Source of the DNA: Acetobacter thailandicus
GTDB taxonomy: Bacteria; Pseudomonadota; Alphaproteobacteria; Acetobacterales; Acetobacteraceae
Assembly: GCF_011516655.1 (NCBI RefSeq)
Contig: NZ_WOSV01000004.1
Location: forward strand, 149,864 to 213,863
Direction of reading: 5' to 3'
DNA: 64,000 nucleotides
In this document: positions 1 to 11,362 of the stretch, piece after piece
How positions within the stretch are numbered: the first letter of the stretch is position 1
Layout of the letters: each line of letters opens with the position of its first letter
Notes under the pieces: model-generated
Told to the model about the DNA's origin: nothing
Seen by the model: the letters and a program-made list of their open reading frames with translations, nothing else
Database searches by the model: none
Translations under genes and position numbers: made by a program

Positions 1-1
1 T

Positions 2-622
<621 letters not shown>

Positions 623-631
623 TTTTTAAAA

Positions 632-666
632 AGCCGTTCTGATATCTTCTGAATATCAGAACGGCT
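632..666 (+). terminator. Perfect 14-bp hairpin after aldo/keto reductase
   Basis: Arms at 632-645 and 653-666 are perfectly complementary with a 7-nt loop, starting 10 nt after the stop codon. Only a short T tract (TTTT at 673-676) follows, so it may end transcription or protect the mRNA 3' end. Confidence 0.55.
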
Positions 667-698
667 GAATGATTTTATGAGTAAATCTGTTTAATCAG

Positions 699-726
699 AA
701 AGCTAACCGGTTAGCTTTTTATTTTT
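699..726 (+). terminator. Palindromic intrinsic terminator
   Basis: A perfect 20-bp palindrome at 699-718 (arm AAAGCTAA, centre CCGG) runs straight into TTATTTTTA. Stem plus T tract is typical of a rho-independent terminator and separates the reductase from the aspartate genes. Confidence 0.6.
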
Positions 727-932
727 ATGTTTTTCTTAAAACAAAAATACTTATTTGCTTGCATAAAAATATAAAAATTATTTTTACAATTTTGTTTTGA
801 TTATAAAACAAAAATTTATTATAAATTTTATAAATAAAATTTATTTTATATTTTTTAGATTTTAATTATTAAAATAATAGTTCATTATGTAAGATAATAT
901 CAAACAAAATTGAGCAGATTAAGGAATATCCG
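721..932 (+). promoter_or_regulatory. Very AT-rich leader of the aspT-aspD operon
   Basis: About 200 bases made almost only of A and T, with long A and T runs, precede the GTG start of aspT. No gene is visible. The stretch must contain the operon promoter, but the base composition makes any -10/-35 assignment meaningless by eye. A ribosome binding site AAGGA at 921-925 sits 7 nt before the GTG. Confidence 0.5.
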
Positions 933-2624
933 GTGCATTCAGTTATCTTGGCTGTTTCTGACCTGTTTCAGGCGTGTCCTGAAATAGCATTATTCCTTGC
1001 ACTACTGGCCGGATGCTGGATCGGTCGTTTCCGTTTTGGTTCTTTCCAGCTTGGCGGGGTAGCTGGCACTTTACTGGCCGCTGTACTGATCAGTCAGGTC
1101 GGCGTTCATATAGATTCCGGTATAAAAACTGTTTTGTTCGCTTTGTTTATTTACGCTGTAGGTTATCAGAGCGGACCACAGTTTTTTCGTTCGCTTGGTC
1201 GTCAGACCATGCGTGAAATTTTAATGGCTGGTGTGCTTGCCGTAACAGGCCTTGTCACTGTTGTAGTGATCGCCCGTATCTTTCATCTTGATAAAGGTCT
1301 GGCTGCAGGACTTGCGGCTGGTGGTCTTACACAGTCAGCTATTATCGGTACTGCCGGTTCATCACTCGAAAAACTTGGTTTGCCTCTGGCACAGGTTCAG
1401 CAGCTTCAGGGTAATGTCGCTGTTGGTTATGCTGTAACATATATTTTTGGGTCAATTGGCCCCATTATTATGTGTGTTAATGTGCTTCCGTGGCTTATGA
1501 AGCGAAGCATAAGAGACGATGCGCTGCGCGCAGAATCACAACAGGCAGCCGGCGTGCATATTGCCGGGGAGGGTGAAGTTGAATCTTTTCCCGATCTGAT
1601 CGGGCGGGCTTATCAGATAACAAAGTCAGATCTGACAGTTGCAGCTATTGAGGCGCTTAGTCCGGGTATAACGCTCGAAAAAATTGTGCGTAACGATAAG
1701 ATGCTGGCAACAGGCTCTGATGCTTCTCTGCAGCCTGGCGATAATGTGCTTCTTGTTGGTCGTCGTGCTGATATTATTGCAGCAGGAGCGCAGATTGGTC
1801 AGGAAGCTGGTGAAGTGGCTGGCCTTGATTTCGTGTTGTTGCGTCGTGATATCTGTCTTTCAAGAAAAGACTTTTCCGGTAAAACTATTAAACAGTGTGT
1901 GCAGTTGCTCTCTGCCGTAACGCGGCATGGCGTGTATCTGGTCTCTTTGTCGCGGGCTGGTGTAAAACTTGCTCTGACCCCGGATACTGAGGTTCATGAC
2001 GGCGATGTCGTCACCCTTCTCGGTGCATCAGCAGACGTACAGCGTGTTGCATCACAGCTTGGCCAGATTTTGGTGCCCAGTATTAAAACTGATCTGGTCT
2101 TTCATTCTTTAGGCGTGGCTGTTGGCCTTTTAATAGGTCTCGCTGTTGTGCATCTGGGTTCAGTCCCGCTTACACTGGGCAGCGGTGGTGGTGCACTGCT
2201 TTCTGGCCTGTTGTTTGGCTGGTATCAGGGACGACACCCCTCTTCTGGTAATATGCCTTCAGGGGCTTCAGCGTTGCTGGTTGATTTAGGTCTTGCCGGG
2301 TTTGTGGCGGTAACAGGGCTGCAAACCGGCCAGCAGGCGGTAACGACAATTATGCAGCAGGGGATTACGTTATTCCTGCTCGGCGTTATCGTAACACTGA
2401 TACCCCTGGTGCTGACAATGCTCTTTGGGCGTTATGTGCTGCGTTATAATAACACAGCTATTTTTGCCGGTGCACTTGCCGGGTCACGTAGCGCAAATCC
2501 TGCCTTTGGTGAGGTTCTCAGCAAGGCAGGTAATTCTGTTCCAACAACACCGTTCGCCATTACTTATGCGGTAGCCAATGTTTTACTGACATTGCTGGGG
2601 CCGCTGGTTGTTGCATTTTCCTGA
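933..2624 (+). CDS. aspT: Aspartate:alanine antiporter AspT (AAEx family)
   Basis: Inner-membrane exchanger that takes up aspartate and exports alanine. Residues 1-190 and about 385-563 are two hydrophobic bundles, and between them lie two TrkA-C/RCK_C-type domains (about 205-285 and 295-375, e.g. 'LQPGDNVLLVGRR' and 'VHDGDVVTLLGAS'), the arrangement of the AspT/YidE family. Length 563 aa fits the family (about 540-560). Start: GTG at 933 with AAGGA 7 nt upstream. The next gene, 30 nt downstream, is aspartate 4-decarboxylase, which makes the aspartate/alanine specificity convincing: exchange plus decarboxylation consumes a cytosolic proton and builds proton motive force. YidE-like transporters of unknown substrate are the alternative. 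Confidence 0.9.
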   Translation: MHSVILAVSDLFQACPEIALFLALLAGCWIGRFRFGSFQLGGVAGTLLAAVLISQVGVHIDSGIKTVLFALFIYAVGYQSGPQFFRSLGRQTMREILMAGVLAVTGLVTVVVIARIFHLDKGLAAGLAAGGLTQSAIIGTAGSSLEKLGLPLAQVQQLQGNVAVGYAVTYIFGSIGPIIMCVNVLPWLMKRSIRDDALRAESQQAAGVHIAGEGEVESFPDLIGRAYQITKSDLTVAAIEALSPGITLEKIVRNDKMLATGSDASLQPGDNVLLVGRRADIIAAGAQIGQEAGEVAGLDFVLLRRDICLSRKDFSGKTIKQCVQLLSAVTRHGVYLVSLSRAGVKLALTPDTEVHDGDVVTLLGASADVQRVASQLGQILVPSIKTDLVFHSLGVAVGLLIGLAVVHLGSVPLTLGSGGGALLSGLLFGWYQGRHPSSGNMPSGASALLVDLGLAGFVAVTGLQTGQQAVTTIMQQGITLFLLGVIVTLIPLVLTMLFGRYVLRYNNTAIFAGALAGSRSANPAFGEVLSKAGNSVPTTPFAITYAVANVLLTLLGPLVVAFS

Positions 2625-4244
<1,620 letters not shown>

Positions 4245-4253
4245 TGAAAATCG

Positions 4254-4277
4254 GGCGGGAAGAATGTTCTTCCCGCC
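4254..4277 (+). terminator. Hairpin ending aspT-aspD transcript
   Basis: Arms 4254-4264 and 4267-4277 are perfectly complementary (GGCGGGAAGAA against its complement); the innermost pair will open to give a 4-nt loop. It begins 9 nt after the aspD stop. No T run follows, so termination strength is uncertain. Confidence 0.5.
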
Positions 4278-4433
4278 TGTAAATATATCATCTCTTTATT
4301 GTAGCTATCAGAAATACAAATAAATAACGGGTAGCTCATGTCATGCCGGCTGTGGAAAACGATGTCGTATCAACCTTAGATATTTAAAAAACAGAAGATA
4401 TCTTAAGAAGGTTATACAAAAGGAAAAAAGTTC

Positions 4434-5393
4434 GTGGGACAAACAATAAAGAGGGGATTTATAGCTGGCTGTTGTACGTTTTTTTTGGCTTATGAGCCTC
4501 CTGCCTATGCTGACCAGTGGTACACAGGTTCTCTGGTTTCTCCTTCAGGTACAACGACGTCGGGTATTCTTAATATCGAGCCTTATTTTTCATATAGTCA
4601 GCCAGTTGGTGCTTTTGATGCGCATAACCGTTCAGGTCCGGAAAAACATCCTTATCAGCGTAGTTTTGCTAACTCCACACTTATAAAGTATGGAATCACA
4701 CCTGACTTTAGTATCCAGTTTCATACGGTTGTTCAGTATGGCTGGAAACATAATGACGGGCACTCTCATGGTCCTAAAGCTGGTGATATGCCGCTTGATC
4801 TTATTTATCGCATTTTACGTCCTGACCCTAAACGTTATATTCCGGCCCTGAATGTCTTTGTCGGTATGATTTTCCCTACGGGAGATTATAAAAAGCTCGG
4901 CGACACTCAGGATGGAATAGGTACTGGTGCTTATGTCTTCCGCTTTGCTCTGACAGAGCAGTCTACTTATACTTTACCAGGGTACCATCAGTTGCGTCTG
5001 CGTATGTGGAACTGGTTCAGGCGGGCAGTGACCTCAGCACAGCTGCAGGATGTTACCAGTTACGGTACTGCTATGGGCTTTAGGGGGAAGGGACAACCAG
5101 GAATGAGTGGTCAGACTGGGTTTTCTCTTGAATATGGTATCAATCAGAGCTGGGTTGTGGCAATGGACCTGGCGCGTGACTGGGCTAATGGTACCCGACT
5201 GCGCGGGCATAATGCAGATGGCCAGTATATTCACACGATTGGTAAGGCTTCAGGTGACTGGCAGATTGCCCCGGCGATGGAGTATAACTGGAACCCACGG
5301 TGGGGGATTATTGTCGGGTCTTCTTTTTACTTTGCCGGTCACAATAAATCTATTCAGATCACGCCGCAGTTTGCTATTAATTCAATGTTTTGA
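4434..5393 (+). CDS. Outer-membrane protein, phenol_MetA_deg-like
   Basis: 319 aa with a Sec signal peptide ending 'PPAYA|DQ' (about residues 1-26). The rest is a string of amphipathic beta strands rich in Tyr/Trp/Gly ('IEPYFSYSQPVGAFD', 'FSIQFHTVVQYGW', 'NVFVGMIFPTGDYKK'), typical of the 'MetA-pathway of phenol degradation' outer-membrane beta-barrel family, whose function is poorly defined (FadL-like channel proposed). Start is GTG 4434 with AAAGGA about 9 nt upstream. It stands alone, with about 190 nt of non-coding DNA on each side, so its neighbours do not suggest a substrate. Confidence 0.7.
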   Translation: MGQTIKRGFIAGCCTFFLAYEPPAYADQWYTGSLVSPSGTTTSGILNIEPYFSYSQPVGAFDAHNRSGPEKHPYQRSFANSTLIKYGITPDFSIQFHTVVQYGWKHNDGHSHGPKAGDMPLDLIYRILRPDPKRYIPALNVFVGMIFPTGDYKKLGDTQDGIGTGAYVFRFALTEQSTYTLPGYHQLRLRMWNWFRRAVTSAQLQDVTSYGTAMGFRGKGQPGMSGQTGFSLEYGINQSWVVAMDLARDWANGTRLRGHNADGQYIHTIGKASGDWQIAPAMEYNWNPRWGIIVGSSFYFAGHNKSIQITPQFAINSMF

Positions 5394-5443
5394 AGTGGTT
5401 TAAATTATTTCAGGCCGGTAAAATACAAGAAGAGAAAAGCAGG

Positions 5444-5480
5444 GGCTGAATACAGGCGGTGGATAACCGTCTGTTCAGCC
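5444..5480. terminator. Imperfect hairpin between convergent genes
   Basis: GGCTGAA at 5444-5450 pairs with TTCAGCC at 5474-5480, and inner CAGGCGGT pairs with ACCGTCTG with one G-U pair. It lies between the end of the outer-membrane gene and the end of the minus-strand araC-type gene, so it may serve both. There is no clear T tract. Confidence 0.35.
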
Positions 5481-5604
5481 GGCAGCTATAATTATGTTTG
5501 CCGTTAAGCTAATCACCCATGATGTCTGATATGTTCTTCCTGTGAGAGGGTAATATTGTTGCCCCGCCTTATTATTTTTCTCATATATGGCGGTATGTCA
5601 GGCC

Positions 5605-6552
5605 TTATCCTGCCATGGAGAATGGTCCCTCAGCAGTTACGCTGGCAGAGCGTATACGTTGTGCGTCCTGTACTGGTGGTACACCAAACATACGGCGGTA
5701 TTCACGGCTAAACTGAGAGGGGCTGTCATAGCCTACTGAAAATCCTGTGGCTGCGGCATCAGCTGAAGTGCTTAAAAGCAGTCTGCGCGCCTCCTGAAGG
5801 CGAAGTTTTGTACGGTATTGTAAGGGGCTCATCATCGTTGCTGCACGAAAATGCCTGTGAAACGATGAGGGGCTCATTCCCGCCATTTTAGCGACTGATG
5901 CAATATCAAACGATTCAGTATAGTGGTTGCGGATCCAGCTGATTGCCCGGTTAAGTTGTGAAAGGTTTGTGCCCGCTGTTGCAATCTGGCGTAGTACGTA
6001 GCCCTGTGGGCCCTGTAATAAACGGTATAGCAGTTCACGTAAGATAGCAGGCCGCAGAATAGGAATGTCTTCAGGGTGCTCAATGAGCCTGACAAGCCGC
6101 ATCACCGGGTCAAGTATTTCGCAGCTCAGTGCACTGACTGTCATGCAGGAAGGGCAGGAGGATCCGTTACCGGGGAAGGTATCCTGCATTTCAAGTAAAA
6201 GATCAGCAATATGCGCAGGGTTAAGTGTTAGACATAAAGACAGGTAAGGCTCATCAGGTGAGGCCTGTGTGATTTGCCCTGTTACAGGCAGGTCAACGGC
6301 TGTGACGAGATATTTACTGGCATCATAATGAAAAACCTTATCACACAGAACGACCTGTTTGGCACCCTGCACAATAACGCAAAAACGCGGTTCATATACG
6401 ACATCAGCAGGTATGGTCGGTGCATCAGCACGAAACAAAATCAGGTCAGGCACGACTGTCCGTGTCAGAGGCTCAACACAGTGACGGTCTATCATATCAC
6501 GCAGCCGTAACAGAATATCCTGCATAAAATTATCCTTATGATGTTCGTCCAT
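5605..6552 (-). CDS. AraC-family transcriptional regulator
   Basis: Residues about 20-190 are the cupin-like AraC_N (PF06719-type) ligand domain ('YEPRFCVIVQGAKQV', 'YLVTAVDLPVTGQ'); residues about 205-300 are the double helix-turn-helix ('DIASVAKMAGMSPSSFHRHF', 'SVGYDSPSQFSREYRRMFG'). Cytosolic DNA-binding activator or repressor. Two starts are possible: ATG 6552, or ATG at 6525, which has AAGGA 8 nt upstream; the latter gives 306 aa and is a strong alternative. It is divergent from an RND efflux operon, and repeated half-sites lie between them, so it very probably controls that pump. Confidence 0.9.
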   Translation of the reverse strand: MDEHHKDNFMQDILLRLRDMIDRHCVEPLTRTVVPDLILFRADAPTIPADVVYEPRFCVIVQGAKQVVLCDKVFHYDASKYLVTAVDLPVTGQITQASPDEPYLSLCLTLNPAHIADLLLEMQDTFPGNGSSCPSCMTVSALSCEILDPVMRLVRLIEHPEDIPILRPAILRELLYRLLQGPQGYVLRQIATAGTNLSQLNRAISWIRNHYTESFDIASVAKMAGMSPSSFHRHFRAATMMSPLQYRTKLRLQEARRLLLSTSADAAATGFSVGYDSPSQFSREYRRMFGVPPVQDAQRIRSASVTAEGPFSMAG

Positions 6553-6610
6553 GAGCTTCTCTCATCTTTATAGTCATGCCTGATCCGTGCAAAAGGAGAA
6601 TTAAGGGTAT

Positions 6611-6763
6611 ATGGCAGGATTGTGCAAGGATATGGCTGAATTGTGCATTTTTTATTGTCTTCTTAGTGTGTGAGGTTGAGATATATAGTGAATTTCAGCC
6701 ATTTTTTTATATGTAAGGCATGGCTCTATAAGCAGTCAGATAAATGAAAAGCAGAATCGTGCA
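6611..6763. promoter_or_regulatory. Three similar operator-like repeats in araC/RND intergenic region
   Basis: In the 448-nt gap between the divergent regulator and the pump, three copies of a motif close to GGC(A/T)GRATYGTGCA occur: 6611-6626, 6632-6647 and 6751-6763. The first two are direct repeats 21 bp apart start to start, two helical turns, the layout used by AraC-type dimers. The rest of the gap (6648-6750, 6764-7000) shows no gene. Confidence 0.5.
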
Positions 6764-7000
6764 ATTATCTGCGTGCATTACTCTATCGAATTTCAAAAGA
6801 AAAGTTGCATAATCCTCCCAATCCTTACGTGCTGATCTACTCTTCTCTGCTGAAAAACTCTTTCAGGCAGCAGTAAGACGTAATCACGGCGCGGTATCTT
6901 ATTCATGGCGAAAAGCTTGCCGATTTGTCCGGGTGCTGTGGGGCTCCTGACAAGCGGGGTGTATGTCTGCGCCCCAAAGCCATCAGAACAGAGACAGTTA

Positions 7001-10000
7001 ATGGGGATCGTCGCCTTTTCACTCCGACGGCCTTACACATTCCTGGTCGCAGGGCTTATTATCCTGCTGCTGGGTATTACGGCCCTCTTTAAAACACCGA
7101 CCGATGTCTTTCCCAGTATCGATATCCCGGTTGTAACCGTTGTCTGGTACTATGACGGCCTGGATGCCGCCGAGACAGAAAAACGTATCAGCACTTATAC
7201 AGAGTTTTCTGAAAGTTTTTTTGTTAATAACCTGCGTACAATCGAAAGCCAGACAACGCCTGGTCTTGTATTGCAAAAACTGTATTTCCAGCCTGGGGTT
7301 AATGTTGACCTTGCTGTTGCGCAAACAGTATCTGCAACAAACTCCATTCGTGCGCTTTTGCCGCCAGGTATTCAGCCGCCTATTATCATGCAGTACAGCG
7401 CCTCGAGTGTGCCTGTTCTTCAGCTTTCTCTGTCTTCAGATAAGCTGACAGAGAGTGATTTGTATGATTACGGCATTTACCGCATTCGTCAGCAGTTAGC
7501 ACCTGTTCCTGGCACTATGTTGCCTCCGCCCTACGGCGGCAAAATTCGTCAGGTTATGGTGGATATTGATGAAACAAAGCTCGCCGGAGCAGGCCTGACT
7601 CCTCTTGATGTCTCTAATGCCATTAATGTTCAGAATCTGACGCTGCCAGGTGGTGCCGTAAAATTCGGTTCAACCCAGTATGACGTGCGTATGAATGGTA
7701 TGCCTGATGTGGCAGCGCGCCTGAATAATGTACCATTAAAGCATGACCCGAAAACGGGCGCTATTGTGCGTATACGTGATGTTGCCCAGGTGCGGGATGG
7801 TACAGCTGTACAGCAAAATATTGTGCGTCGTGAAGGGCGCCGCTCTGTTCTGCTGTCCATTATGAAAGCCGGTAATGCTTCAACTCTGAATGTTGTTAAT
7901 GCCATTCGTAATGAAGTGCTGCCGGTTACGCGGGCTGCAGCACCTGCAGGTATGAAAATTGAAGAACTGTTTGATCAGTCTCTTTTTGTTAAGGCTGCCA
8001 TTACTGGTGTGGCGTCTGAAGCCGTGATTGCAGGCCTTCTGACTGCGGCTATGATTCTGGCATTTCTTGCGAGCTGGCGCTCAACACTTATCGTTGCTGT
8101 CTCTATCCCGCTGGCGATTTTATCTTCTATCGCTGTGCTGTCCTGGACCGGGCAGACCCTGAACCTGATGACCCTTGGCGGCCTGGCTCTGGCTGTTGGT
8201 ATTCTGGTTGATGATGCAACAGTGACTATTGAAAATATCCACCGTATCCGTCATGAGGGAACAGAGCTTAAACGGGCTGTGCTGGATGGTGCTTCAGAAA
8301 TTGCTCTGCCAACACTGGTTTCTACCCTGGCAATTTCAAGCGTGTTTGTCTCCGTTGAGTTTCTTGTGGGGCCAGCCCGCTTTCTCTTCACGCCAATGGC
8401 ACTGGCAGTGGTATATGCCATGCTGGCATCTTATGCGATCAGCCGGACACTGGTGCCTATTTTTGCAGCCACTCTGCTACGCGCAGAAGAACGCCAGGCA
8501 GAACGCCGTCGTGATGCAGGGCTGCCACCAGACCGCATTGCACGTTTTGGTATGGTTTTTGACCGTTATTTTGACCGTGTGCGTGACAGCTATGTGTACA
8601 CCCTGCACAGACTGATCAGCAGTGGCTGGAAAGTGCCAGCTCTGGCAGGTACTGTTCTTCTGGTTACTGGCATTCTTGCAACGCAGGTCGGTCAGGATTT
8701 TTTCCCGAGTATTGATGCCGGTGAATTTAAACTTCACGTCCGGGCACCTGAAGGAACGCGTATAGAAAGTACCGAAAAATTATTTGACCAGGTTGAAGAT
8801 GTTATTCGTGACATCGTACCTGAAAAAGAGCGTGCGCTTTTGCTTGATAATATGGGCATGCCTTTCCGTTATTCCATGCCTTTTGATGATGGTACAACCG
8901 TTGGTACAAATGACGGGCAGATTATGGTTGAGCTGAAGGAGGGACACCGCCCGACAGCTGATTACATCCGTAAACTGCGCACCGAACTGGCCCGTCGTTT
9001 TCCACATTGTGTGTTCTATTTCCAGCCGGCAGATATTGTGACCCAGATTCTCAATTTTGGCATACCAGCTCAGGTTGATATTCGTATTTCTGGTTACGAT
9101 GTCACTAATAACCGAAAGGTTATGCAGGAAATCCGTCAGGAGATTTCTCATATCCCTGGTCTGGTCGATGTACATCTGCATCAGCAGATTGCAGCACCCG
9201 AACTGGCTGTGGCAATTGACCGCGAACGTGCACTTGACCTTGGGTTAACTCTTAATGATGTCGCCCGAAATGTGATGGTTTCTCTGGCATCGTCTAACAC
9301 GGTTACTCCCAATTTCTGGGTCGATCCTGCCTCTGGTATTCAGTATCCGCTTGCAGTGCAGACCCCGCAATATCGGGTGAATAACCTGGGTGATTTGCGC
9401 AATACTGTGGTGGCGTCATCTTCTGCTGTGCAGAAAAACCCGGCATTGCTGAGCAATGTTGCAACAATTCAGCGCGGAACAGGGCAGAATGTTATTTCAC
9501 ATAGCAATATTCAGCCTGTTCTCGATATTGATGCGAGTGCTGAAGGGCGTGACCTGGGCAGCATTGCCCGTGATATCGATCGGGTTATTGCCCGTCATCG
9601 CGGTGAACTTTCTGCGGGTAACAGCATCACCGTGCAGGGGCAGATTGAAAGCATGCGTTCAGCTTTTGTCAGGCTTGGCATAGGGCTACTAGTGGCAGCT
9701 GTTGCGGTTTACCTGCTGATGGTTGTGAATTTTCAGTCCTTTATGGACCCCTTTGTCGTGGTGCTCGGCCTGCCTGGCGCAATGTGCGGTATTGTTTTTA
9801 TGCTGTTTGTCACAGGTACAACATTCTCTGTTCCGTCTTTGATGGGGGCAATTATGAGTGTGGGTGTTGCGAGTGCAAACTCAATCCTGCTCGTAACATT
9901 TGCTAAAGAACGGCGCGCTGAAGGCATGAGTGCTGCTGAAGCCGCTATTGCCGCAGGGCAGGCACGCCTGCGCCCTATTCTGATGACCTCACTGGCCATG

Positions 10001-10186
10001 ATTATTGGCATGCTGCCGATGTCGTTAGGGCTGGGGGACGGAGGGGAGCAAAATGCTCCGCTTGGTCGCGCTGTTATTGGCGGGCTCATGCTTGGTACGT
10101 GCGCCACATTATTCATTGTGCCCTGGCTTTATACCCGCCTGAGAAAACAGGAAAGTCGCATTCTTGAGGAGTACAGTCATGTCTGA
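7001..10186 (+). CDS. RND efflux pump inner-membrane subunit (HAE1-like)
   Basis: Proton-driven drug or solute exporter of the AcrB fold, 1061 aa. TM1 at about residues 10-30 follows 'MGIVAFSLRRPYTF'; TM2-6 lie at about 330-530, and TM8-12 at about 865-1040. The TM4 proton-relay pair is D404-D405 in 'GILVDDATVTIENIHR'. At the TM10 position where AcrB has its essential lysine (K940) the sequence reads 'GVASANSILLV', an alanine (A959). Start ATG 7001 was chosen because RND proteins begin at this point; an upstream ATG at 6905 would add 32 residues of non-family sequence without a ribosome binding site. The adaptor gene overlaps its stop. Confidence 0.9.
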   Translation: MGIVAFSLRRPYTFLVAGLIILLLGITALFKTPTDVFPSIDIPVVTVVWYYDGLDAAETEKRISTYTEFSESFFVNNLRTIESQTTPGLVLQKLYFQPGVNVDLAVAQTVSATNSIRALLPPGIQPPIIMQYSASSVPVLQLSLSSDKLTESDLYDYGIYRIRQQLAPVPGTMLPPPYGGKIRQVMVDIDETKLAGAGLTPLDVSNAINVQNLTLPGGAVKFGSTQYDVRMNGMPDVAARLNNVPLKHDPKTGAIVRIRDVAQVRDGTAVQQNIVRREGRRSVLLSIMKAGNASTLNVVNAIRNEVLPVTRAAAPAGMKIEELFDQSLFVKAAITGVASEAVIAGLLTAAMILAFLASWRSTLIVAVSIPLAILSSIAVLSWTGQTLNLMTLGGLALAVGILVDDATVTIENIHRIRHEGTELKRAVLDGASEIALPTLVSTLAISSVFVSVEFLVGPARFLFTPMALAVVYAMLASYAISRTLVPIFAATLLRAEERQAERRRDAGLPPDRIARFGMVFDRYFDRVRDSYVYTLHRLISSGWKVPALAGTVLLVTGILATQVGQDFFPSIDAGEFKLHVRAPEGTRIESTEKLFDQVEDVIRDIVPEKERALLLDNMGMPFRYSMPFDDGTTVGTNDGQIMVELKEGHRPTADYIRKLRTELARRFPHCVFYFQPADIVTQILNFGIPAQVDIRISGYDVTNNRKVMQEIRQEISHIPGLVDVHLHQQIAAPELAVAIDRERALDLGLTLNDVARNVMVSLASSNTVTPNFWVDPASGIQYPLAVQTPQYRVNNLGDLRNTVVASSSAVQKNPALLSNVATIQRGTGQNVISHSNIQPVLDIDASAEGRDLGSIARDIDRVIARHRGELSAGNSITVQGQIESMRSAFVRLGIGLLVAAVAVYLLMVVNFQSFMDPFVVVLGLPGAMCGIVFMLFVTGTTFSVPSLMGAIMSVGVASANSILLVTFAKERRAEGMSAAEAAIAAGQARLRPILMTSLAMIIGMLPMSLGLGDGGEQNAPLGRAVIGGLMLGTCATLFIVPWLYTRLRKQESRILEEYSHV

Positions 10187-11360
10187 ACCTGTTTTACCTG
10201 TAACCGGCCCGCGTAAAGATGTTGCCCGCCGGTCAGTCGCTCCTTTTATTGGCCTTGGTGTTGTGTGCCTGCTTGGATACGGTATTTATGCCCATGCTGA
10301 GCGGGGGAGTGCCGTGCGGGCTCTGGCCGCAACACGTGAGCACCAGATTCCCGAAGTGAGCTTCATGACAGTGCACAGAGAGACAAAGCCTGTCTCTCTC
10401 GACCTGCCCGGTGAAACAGTTGCTGTTGAAACAGCAGCAATTAACGCCAGAGCTTCAGGTTATATTGCTGAGCGTCATGTAGATATTGGTTCTCATGTCA
10501 AAGCAGGCGATGTTCTGGCGGTTATCAGAGCGCCCGAGCTTGACCGGGAGGAAGCCCGTGCGCAGGCGGCTCTTGCGCAGGCACGGGCTAATCTTAGCCT
10601 TGCCCGTATTACGGCCAGACGTTCGGGCGGGCTTGTGGGCGGCGGAGCTGTGAGCCAGCAGAATTTTGATGCTGATCGTATTACTCAGCAGGCGCAGAAT
10701 GCCGCTCAGGCTGCAGCTGATGCGGCTCTGGCAGTCAGTGCGCAACGGCGTGCATATACAATAATTACGGCTCCGTTTGATGGTGTGGTTACAGCCCGTA
10801 ATGTTGAAAAGGGTGACCTGGTCAGTGCTGATAACCCGCAGTCTGCGCCTTTATTTGTCCTGGACAGAACTGACCGGCTGCGTGTGCGGGTGCATGTGCC
10901 GCAGGAAGAGGCGGGTCGCATACAGCCAGGAACACCAGTCAGGCTGACAGTGCCGGGCCGTCCGGGCGAAGCTTTTTCAGGTTCCGTTACACGCACAGGC
11001 CATGCACTTGAGCGCGAAAGTCGTATGCTGCCAGTTGAAGCAGAACTGGATAACCGTGATGGCAGGCTTGCAGCCGGTGTTTACGGGTCTGTTCATTTTG
11101 AGGTGCCCCGGCCGGCATCAACTATTCTGATACCTTCAGAATCTCTGATGTATAATGCAACAGGTTTATCAGTCGCTACTGTTGATATGACGAATCATCT
11201 GCATATTCGTCCTGTCACAGTCGGGCGTGACTATGGTGATAAAATTGAAATTCAGACAGGGTTGCCTGAGGGAAGCCGTCTGGTTTTACATCCGGCTTCT
11301 GCTCTGGCAGACGGTCAGGAAATTGCACCACATGATGCTCATGCGCCAGAAGGAGCATGA
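10179..11360 (+). CDS. RND periplasmic adaptor (membrane fusion protein)
   Basis: 393-aa HlyD/AcrA-type adaptor joining the pump to the outer-membrane channel. One N-terminal membrane anchor (about residues 20-38, 'VAPFIGLGVVCLLGYGIY'), lipoyl half-motifs 'NARASGYIAERHVDIGSHVKAGD', an alpha-hairpin (about 115-185), the second lipoyl half 'ITAPFDGVVTARNVEKGD' and beta-barrel/MP domains after residue 215. ATG 10179 has GAGGA 8 nt upstream and overlaps the pump stop by 8 nt, so the two are translationally coupled. A longer frame from 10164 has no suitable ribosome site. Confidence 0.92.
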   Translation: MSEPVLPVTGPRKDVARRSVAPFIGLGVVCLLGYGIYAHAERGSAVRALAATREHQIPEVSFMTVHRETKPVSLDLPGETVAVETAAINARASGYIAERHVDIGSHVKAGDVLAVIRAPELDREEARAQAALAQARANLSLARITARRSGGLVGGGAVSQQNFDADRITQQAQNAAQAAADAALAVSAQRRAYTIITAPFDGVVTARNVEKGDLVSADNPQSAPLFVLDRTDRLRVRVHVPQEEAGRIQPGTPVRLTVPGRPGEAFSGSVTRTGHALERESRMLPVEAELDNRDGRLAAGVYGSVHFEVPRPASTILIPSESLMYNATGLSVATVDMTNHLHIRPVTVGRDYGDKIEIQTGLPEGSRLVLHPASALADGQEIAPHDAHAPEGA

Positions 11361-11362
11361 GC

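Noticed and set aside
6905..7000. Upstream start of the RND pump
   Set aside because: The 32 extra residues are not family-like, there is no ribosome site, and known RND proteins begin at the equivalent of ATG 7001.
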